Shown: positions 41,491-45,524 of the stretch, one piece after another
How positions within the stretch are numbered: the first letter of the stretch is position 1
Layout of the letters: every line of letters starts with the position of its first letter
Source: CALFMR01 sp035550595
GTDB lineage: Bacteria > Acidobacteriota > Vicinamibacteria > Vicinamibacterales > SCN-69-37
Assembly (NCBI GenBank): GCA_035550595.1
Contig: DASZOV010000093.1
Coordinates: 1 to 45,524 of the forward strand
Length of the DNA stretch: 45,524 nucleotides
Direction of reading: 5' to 3'
Notes under the pieces: generated by a model
What the model saw: the letters and a program-made list of their open reading frames with translations, nothing else
What the model was told of the DNA's origin: nothing
Database searches by the model: none
Translations under genes and position numbers: made by a program

Positions 41491-42375
41491 TCAGTACCGC
41501 ACGCCGACGAGCACGCGAAAGGCCGATCCGCCGAGATCGTGCTCGTCGAAGACTTCCGACGCGCCAGCCTTGCCGATCGCGCGCGGCGCGTGCCGCACCT
41601 CGGCTTCGATACCGGCCGACAGCACCTTCCAGATCCCCACGTCGACGCCGCCGAAGATCGTGTAGCCGTGAAACACGGCGACCGTGTTCTCGTCGTCGGA
41701 CGCGAACTTCGACGTCTCGCGGTACGAGAGCCGCATGAAGCCACCGCCGCCGTACGGCACGATGCGCCCGGTCGGTCCAACCGGCACGCGCCAGCCCGCA
41801 CCGATGACGAGCGGCGAGACCTCGACGGTGACGGGAATGTCGAGTGACACCGTCTCGCTGCCGGCGATGAGCGCGCGGCTGCCGTCGTGACGCGCGGTCG
41901 ATCCGACGACGCGCGCGAACAGTCCGCGCCACAGGCGCAGCACCTCGACCCCGCCGCCCGAACCGGAGAGTGTCGACGTGCCGAGCACGGCGTCGAACGA
42001 CTGCGACGCGATCATCGCCGTGCTTTCATACAGAACGAAACCGTGGACGCCAATCCCGCGGCGCGGCTGCGTCTGTGGCCGGCCGCGGACGACGCGCTGG
42101 GCGGACGCTTCCGTCAATCGAGGCGCAGTCGCCGACGCATCTCCATTTGCAGACATCGACGCGGCATCGCCATCGGACGTCACGACACCGAACAACACAC
42201 CGTGCGTCACCGCCGCACGGAACGACGACACGTCAGCTTGCGCTGTACGCGATGGATGCGATGTCGCGTCGGCCGCAGCCGCAAAGACGCCTGACGCAGC
42301 GGCACCCTCTGCCGCCGCAGGCATGGCGGACAACACGATCGCGAGGCTCATGACCGCTGCGACGCGACTCCCCAT
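41491..42375 (-). CDS. Predicted outer-membrane beta-barrel protein of unknown function
   Basis: A 294-residue exported protein. The signal peptide is 'VAAVMSLAIVLSAMPAAAEG'. About 80 disordered residues follow, and then alternating hydrophobic strands (GIGVHGFVLYESTAMIASQS, VIGAGWRVPVGPTGRIVPYG) that end in 'AFRVLVGVRY', a C-terminal aromatic residue typical of outer-membrane barrels. No named family recognised. ATG 42375 is preferred because AAGGAG precedes it; ATG 42402 overlaps the upstream subtilase stop but has no ribosome-binding site. Cotranscribed with the secreted subtilase. Confidence 0.65.
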   Translation of the reverse strand: MGSRVAAVMSLAIVLSAMPAAAEGAAASGVFAAAADATSHPSRTAQADVSSFRAAVTHGVLFGVVTSDGDAASMSANGDASATAPRLTEASAQRVVRGRPQTQPRRGIGVHGFVLYESTAMIASQSFDAVLGTSTLSGSGGGVEVLRLWRGLFARVVGSTARHDGSRALIAGSETVSLDIPVTVEVSPLVIGAGWRVPVGPTGRIVPYGGGGFMRLSYRETSKFASDDENTVAVFHGYTIFGGVDVGIWKVLSAGIEAEVRHAPRAIGKAGASEVFDEHDLGGSAFRVLVGVRY

Positions 42376-42401
42376 GATGCTCCTTGCGGTGAGGCGCGTC
42401 A

Positions 42402-44072
42402 TCAGTTGGCAATCCCGAGACCGCGCAGCGCGGCGCGCGGCTGAATGAGCCCTGCGCCGAACTCGTCGTCGTTTCCCGACGTGCCGAGATCCTTGGCCGT
42501 GGCCTTGATGAACGACTCGATGGCTTTGGGACTCTTCATGCCGCCCTGGCTCATGAGGAGCGCCGCCAATCCCGACACGTGCGGCGTGGCCATCGACGTG
42601 CCCTCGTATCCCACTTCGACGTACCGATCGAACCTGGGCCGCACGAGCACGGTCGGATCTTGATCGGGCGGAAAGAGCGTCGTCTGCCAGATGTAGCCCT
42701 GGTCCTCGCCGCCGCCCTGCGTGTCGTCGCCGCCGGGCGCCGCGATCTCGACGTAATCGCCAGTGCTCGAGTAGTACGCGCGCGTCTCGGACTTCCCGAT
42801 CGCGCCGACCGCCATGACGCCGTCGATGTCGGGCGCGTAGGACGCCGGATACTCGACGGGGTTGCCGTCATCGTGATCGTTGCCCGCGGCAACCGCGACG
42901 AACGCGCCGTGCTGGACCGCGTAGGTGAGCGCATCGCGGATCGCGGGCGCGGGATCCGGTCCGCCGAGGCTGAGGTTGATCACCTTCGCGCCGTTGTCCA
43001 CTGCGTACCGAATGCCGGCGACGATGGCGTCGTCTGAACAGCCGCCAGCGTCGGGATCCGCGAAGCCGGGCTCCGAGGACATGGCGCGGCCGATCATCAC
43101 TTCCCAATAGCCGATGCACACCTTCACGGGCATGAGACGCACGTTGTAGGCCATGCCGACGAGCCCCATCCCGTTGTTGGCGTCCTCGGCGATGGTCGAC
43201 GCGACGTGCGTGCCATGGCCCACCATATCGATGAGCGGCGCGCCGCCGCCGAGCAGCACTTCGGCGTCGGGGTTGACGATGCGGGAGCCGGAGATGTCGG
43301 GACTCGGACCGAAAGGAAGCGGCGTCGCCTCGAAGCGCTGGCCTGTCCAGATGGGAAACGTGATCGTGCCCGTGTCGGTCGTCACGCCGGTGTCGATCAC
43401 GGCCACGGTCACCGACGGGGACCCGCCGGGATTGATCGTCCACGCGCCGGGCATGTCGATCAGCGAGAAGTTCCATTGAAGGACGGAGTAGTCAGGATCG
43501 TCTGGCGTCAGCCCGGACGAGGGCGAAGGGGTGACGGCCATCGGCGTACGATAGGCGCCCGATCGCCAGCCCGGTTGGCGGCGAATGTAATTGGGCTGCG
43601 CATACTCGACTTCGGGTTGCGCGCCGAGCTCGTCGGCGAGGACGCGCGCGTCGGGCTGCGTCTGGTCGGTGAGCACGGCGACGTCGCCAATCCACCGCAA
43701 GGCGTTCGAGTCGGGCCGGCTGCGAAGCGCGGACAAGGCGCGCGACCGTCCGGCCACCGACACACCGGACTTGAACTTGACCAGGACTTCCGACGGCAGA
43801 TAGCGCAGATGCTGCTCGCTCGCGTCGCTCATCGCCTGCACGCGCCGCGCGTTCACGCTGAGGGGCAGTGTCCCGCGCTGGACCGCGGGCGCTGCGGCCG
43901 GCACGATCGATCCGCGCGGCACGGCGCGTTGCGCGGAGAGGGCGGACGTCACGAGCGCGACGGCGGCGAGCGCGGCCATCGGCAGGAGCCACGCGCGGAG
44001 TGAACGCCGCGCCTTGCGAGATCGAGAACGGTCGTTCACCGGCGGTCGCCTCGTGCGCGGCGTGATCGGCAT
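42402..44072 (-). CDS. Secreted subtilisin-like (S8) serine protease
   Basis: A 556-residue exported protease. The basic N-terminus and hydrophobic 'AWLLPMAALAAVALVTSALS' form a signal sequence or anchor. An inhibitor-I9-like propeptide region follows (EVLVKFKSGVSVAGRSRALS, 'VEYAQPNY'). The catalytic domain has Asp in 'VAVIDTGV', His in 'GHGTHVAS', Asn in 'AAGNDHDD' and Ser in 'GTSMATPHVSG'. It is a normal extracellular or periplasmic subtilase, unlike the island protease, which has no signal peptide. ATG 44072 is chosen over an upstream TTG. Confidence 0.9.
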   Translation of the reverse strand: MPITPRTRRPPVNDRSRSRKARRSLRAWLLPMAALAAVALVTSALSAQRAVPRGSIVPAAAPAVQRGTLPLSVNARRVQAMSDASEQHLRYLPSEVLVKFKSGVSVAGRSRALSALRSRPDSNALRWIGDVAVLTDQTQPDARVLADELGAQPEVEYAQPNYIRRQPGWRSGAYRTPMAVTPSPSSGLTPDDPDYSVLQWNFSLIDMPGAWTINPGGSPSVTVAVIDTGVTTDTGTITFPIWTGQRFEATPLPFGPSPDISGSRIVNPDAEVLLGGGAPLIDMVGHGTHVASTIAEDANNGMGLVGMAYNVRLMPVKVCIGYWEVMIGRAMSSEPGFADPDAGGCSDDAIVAGIRYAVDNGAKVINLSLGGPDPAPAIRDALTYAVQHGAFVAVAAGNDHDDGNPVEYPASYAPDIDGVMAVGAIGKSETRAYYSSTGDYVEIAAPGGDDTQGGGEDQGYIWQTTLFPPDQDPTVLVRPRFDRYVEVGYEGTSMATPHVSGLAALLMSQGGMKSPKAIESFIKATAKDLGTSGNDDEFGAGLIQPRAALRGLGIAN

Positions 44073-44287
44073 GGGGTTGCGCGAGAGCAATTCATTTGCC
44101 GCGCCGACTTTACCCTACATCACGGAGGTCCTTGTCGACTGGTGATTCGCGCCGCCCACTGCGAAGGACATCCGCGCCCTCGGAACGATGACCGTGACGT
44201 TCTTACAGCAGCAGGAATTTCCTGCCTGACTGCGTACGACGGCGTGCGGTCCGTGTCGTCGCGGCAAGACTGGCCAACAAATTGCAC

Positions 44288-44662
44288 ATGTTTGGGGTCA
44301 CCATGTCCCTGAGACTCGTGCGCGAATCACGAGGTCTGGCCGCGACGACGCCCCGGACCGGTTACTGCGGACCGCTGCCAGCGATGCAAGAGACGCCAAC
44401 CGACGGCGCGCGCCCCGACGGGTTGTTCAGCGCGCTCGACGGACGCGAGCTGATCGCGATGGGTCGCCGGTGGCAGGTGGAAATCTTCAGTATTTGCGAC
44501 CAGGGCAGCGAGCGGTGGGTGCAACTGGCGCTGCACGGCGTGACCGACTACATGCTCACCTTCCGCCTGGCGGCGGGCAACACGGCGCGGGATCTCGTGC
44601 CGACGATTCTCTCCTGGCTGATGCACCCGACCGACACCGGCGACGTCATCAGCGTTGCCTGA
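44288..44662 (+). CDS. Small hypothetical protein
   Basis: About 124 residues, no recognised family. The C-terminal 75 residues look folded (LIAMGRRWQVEIFSICDQGS, 'LHGVTDYMLTFRLAAGN', 'VPTILSWLMHP'), while the first 45 are low-complexity. No signal peptide or membrane helix. The start could also be ATG 44303, which has GGGG five nt upstream. Preceded by about 210 nt divergent from the secreted subtilase. Confidence 0.5.
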   Translation: MFGVTMSLRLVRESRGLAATTPRTGYCGPLPAMQETPTDGARPDGLFSALDGRELIAMGRRWQVEIFSICDQGSERWVQLALHGVTDYMLTFRLAAGNTARDLVPTILSWLMHPTDTGDVISVA

Positions 44663-44777
44663 CGACGTCCCGTAGAGTCTCGCCGCATGATGATTATTGT
44701 CTGCTCGCGAGACGACTAAGCCATCCATCGATTACAATTTCTGACATCCGACCGCGCCTCCTCGCCGGTCCGGCACT

Positions 44778-45470
44778 GTGTTCCTGCTCGATCTCCTCAA
44801 GTCGATTGGCGGTCCTGGCTCGCTCGGCTTTCTCCTGCTGAGCATCGCGGCGGCCGCGGCGCTCGCCGCCGCCGGCCCACGCGCGCGCCGATGGGCGCGG
44901 CGGTGGCTTGCCGTCGTCGCCTCTGCCTACCTCTTCCTGTCACTGCCCGTCGTGGCATCGGCGCTCGCCCGCTACGCGCCTCCAGCCTGGTCGGCGCAAC
45001 ACCCGACACGACTCGGCGCCGAGCGGATCATCGTCATCGACGGCGACAACCCGCGCGGCCGGGCGCGCGAGGCCGCGGCCTGGTACCGTGCCTCGCCGCC
45101 GCCGCAGGTCCTCGTTTCAGGCGGTCGCTTCATGGCGCATCTCCTCGTCGAGGCCGGCATCGCCCGTGGACGCTTCCATCTCGACGACACCGCGCCGACC
45201 ACGCGCACGCAGGTCATCTGGATGCACGATCTCGCGCATGGGCCGCGCACCGTCGTCATCACCTCGCGTCTGCAGGCGCCGCGTCTCGCAGCGCTCATGG
45301 CTCGCGCCGGCATCGATGACATGACGCTCGTGCCGGCCCCCGTCGATCGCGAGCCGGCCACAACGGGCACCTGGCGATTCGTCCCGTCATGGTCCGCGCT
45401 CATGGTGAGCCGCGACGCCTGCTACGAACGGCTGGCGCTCCTGTACTATCGCTGGCGTGGCTGGATCTGA
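44778..45470 (+). CDS. YdcF/ElyC-like DUF218 membrane protein
   Basis: A 230-residue protein with two N-terminal hydrophobic helices (LGFLLLSIAAAAALAAAG and LAVVASAYLFLSLPVVASAL) and a DUF218 domain: 'ERIIVIDGDNPRGRAREAAA', 'PPQVLVSGGRFMAHLLVEAG', 'LDDTAPTTRTQ' and 'TVVITSRLQAPRLAALMARA'. Family members such as ElyC/SanA affect cell-envelope and lipid-carrier metabolism. The usual 'GGG' at the start of the domain reads DGD here. The GTG at 44778 gives the normal membrane start. The next gene begins inside its last codons. Confidence 0.8.
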   Translation: MFLLDLLKSIGGPGSLGFLLLSIAAAAALAAAGPRARRWARRWLAVVASAYLFLSLPVVASALARYAPPAWSAQHPTRLGAERIIVIDGDNPRGRAREAAAWYRASPPPQVLVSGGRFMAHLLVEAGIARGRFHLDDTAPTTRTQVIWMHDLAHGPRTVVITSRLQAPRLAALMARAGIDDMTLVPAPVDREPATTGTWRFVPSWSALMVSRDACYERLALLYYRWRGWI

Positions 45471-45524
45471 CCGGCGGCCGCGCGTCCTCCAGGTCGTGCT
45501 CAGCCTGAATCCCGGCGGGACGGA
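45457..45524 (+). CDS. Start of a probable family 4 glycosyltransferase (3' partial)
   Basis: Only 22 codons are in the window. GTG 45457 overlaps the DUF218 gene by 14 nt and reads 'RPRVLQVVLSLNPGGT', the usual N-terminal strand and Gly-rich loop of GT4 glycosyltransferases. With the DUF218 protein upstream, an envelope-glycan role is plausible. The assignment rests on this short motif alone. Confidence 0.55.
   Translation, partial: MAGSDRRPRVLQVVLSLNPGGT

Noticed and set aside
42402..44072. Secreted subtilase considered as part of the island defence operon
   Set aside because: It lies outside the att repeats, has a signal sequence and propeptide, and shares a transcript with an outer-membrane protein.
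1..45524. CRISPR array, rRNA operon, insertion sequence with transposase
   Set aside because: None seen; no regularly spaced repeats, rRNA-like segments or transposase motifs on either strand.

Overview
The window is GC-rich and gene-dense, and most genes sit in tight runs with 1-8 nt overlaps or gaps. The gene content (pectate-lyase/beta-propeller secreted protein, lipid-anchored PQQ dehydrogenase, Cus-type and HAE-type RND pumps, ECF sigma with ZAS anti-sigma, secreted subtilase, a SFPASDP-motif protein) fits a soil-type Acidobacteriota, perhaps Vicinamibacteria. That placement is inference from gene style, not from a marker gene.

Layout. 1-2.9 kb: 3' part of a large secreted beta-helix/beta-propeller protein. 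2.9-4.1 kb: ArsR-type regulator and arsenite methyltransferase ArsM. 4.1-10.7 kb (minus): a copper/silver efflux operon, with a secreted Cys/His-rich small protein, then CusC-, CusB- and CusA-like subunits. 10.7-15.8 kb: housekeeping and metabolic genes (small acidic protein, Tag glycosylase, nucleoside deaminase, PQQ dehydrogenase with a lanthanide-type DxD, LLM flavin oxidoreductase, NAD(P)-binding epimerase-like protein). 15.9-20.1 kb: GT2 glycosyltransferase, an ATP-grasp-like protein, a Dit1/PvcA-like protein and a sugar-nucleotide cytidylyltransferase, possibly a small biosynthetic neighbourhood. 20.2-26.4 kb (minus): a ribose-type ABC importer with DhaK and DhaL kinase subunits, a sugar/triose uptake and phosphorylation operon. 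26.4-32.2 kb (minus): a second tripartite RND efflux operon, with a large dyad between it and a divergent OsmC. 32.7-33.6 kb: ECF sigma and anti-sigma.

33.8-40.9 kb is the most interesting part: a ~7.1 kb genomic island in the 3' end of a tRNA-Ser(CGA) gene. It is bounded by a 23-bp perfect att-like repeat embedded in a ~115-bp imperfect direct repeat, and it carries a truncated tyrosine integrase beside the tRNA. Its cargo is one six-gene minus-strand operon: AAA+ ATPase, subtilisin-like protease (together resembling the IetAS anti-phage pair), a ubiquitin-like protein of the multiubiquitin family ending in Gly, an E2-family-E-like protein with no cysteine at the usual place, a JAMM-E1 fusion, and a DUF6527-like Cys-rich protein. 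I read it as a composite defence locus joining a proteolytic ATPase/protease module to a bacterial ubiquitin-like conjugation cassette.

41.0-45.5 kb: tadA, an outer-membrane barrel-like protein and a secreted subtilase (minus), then a small hypothetical, a DUF218/YdcF-like membrane protein and the start of a probable GT4 glycosyltransferase (plus).
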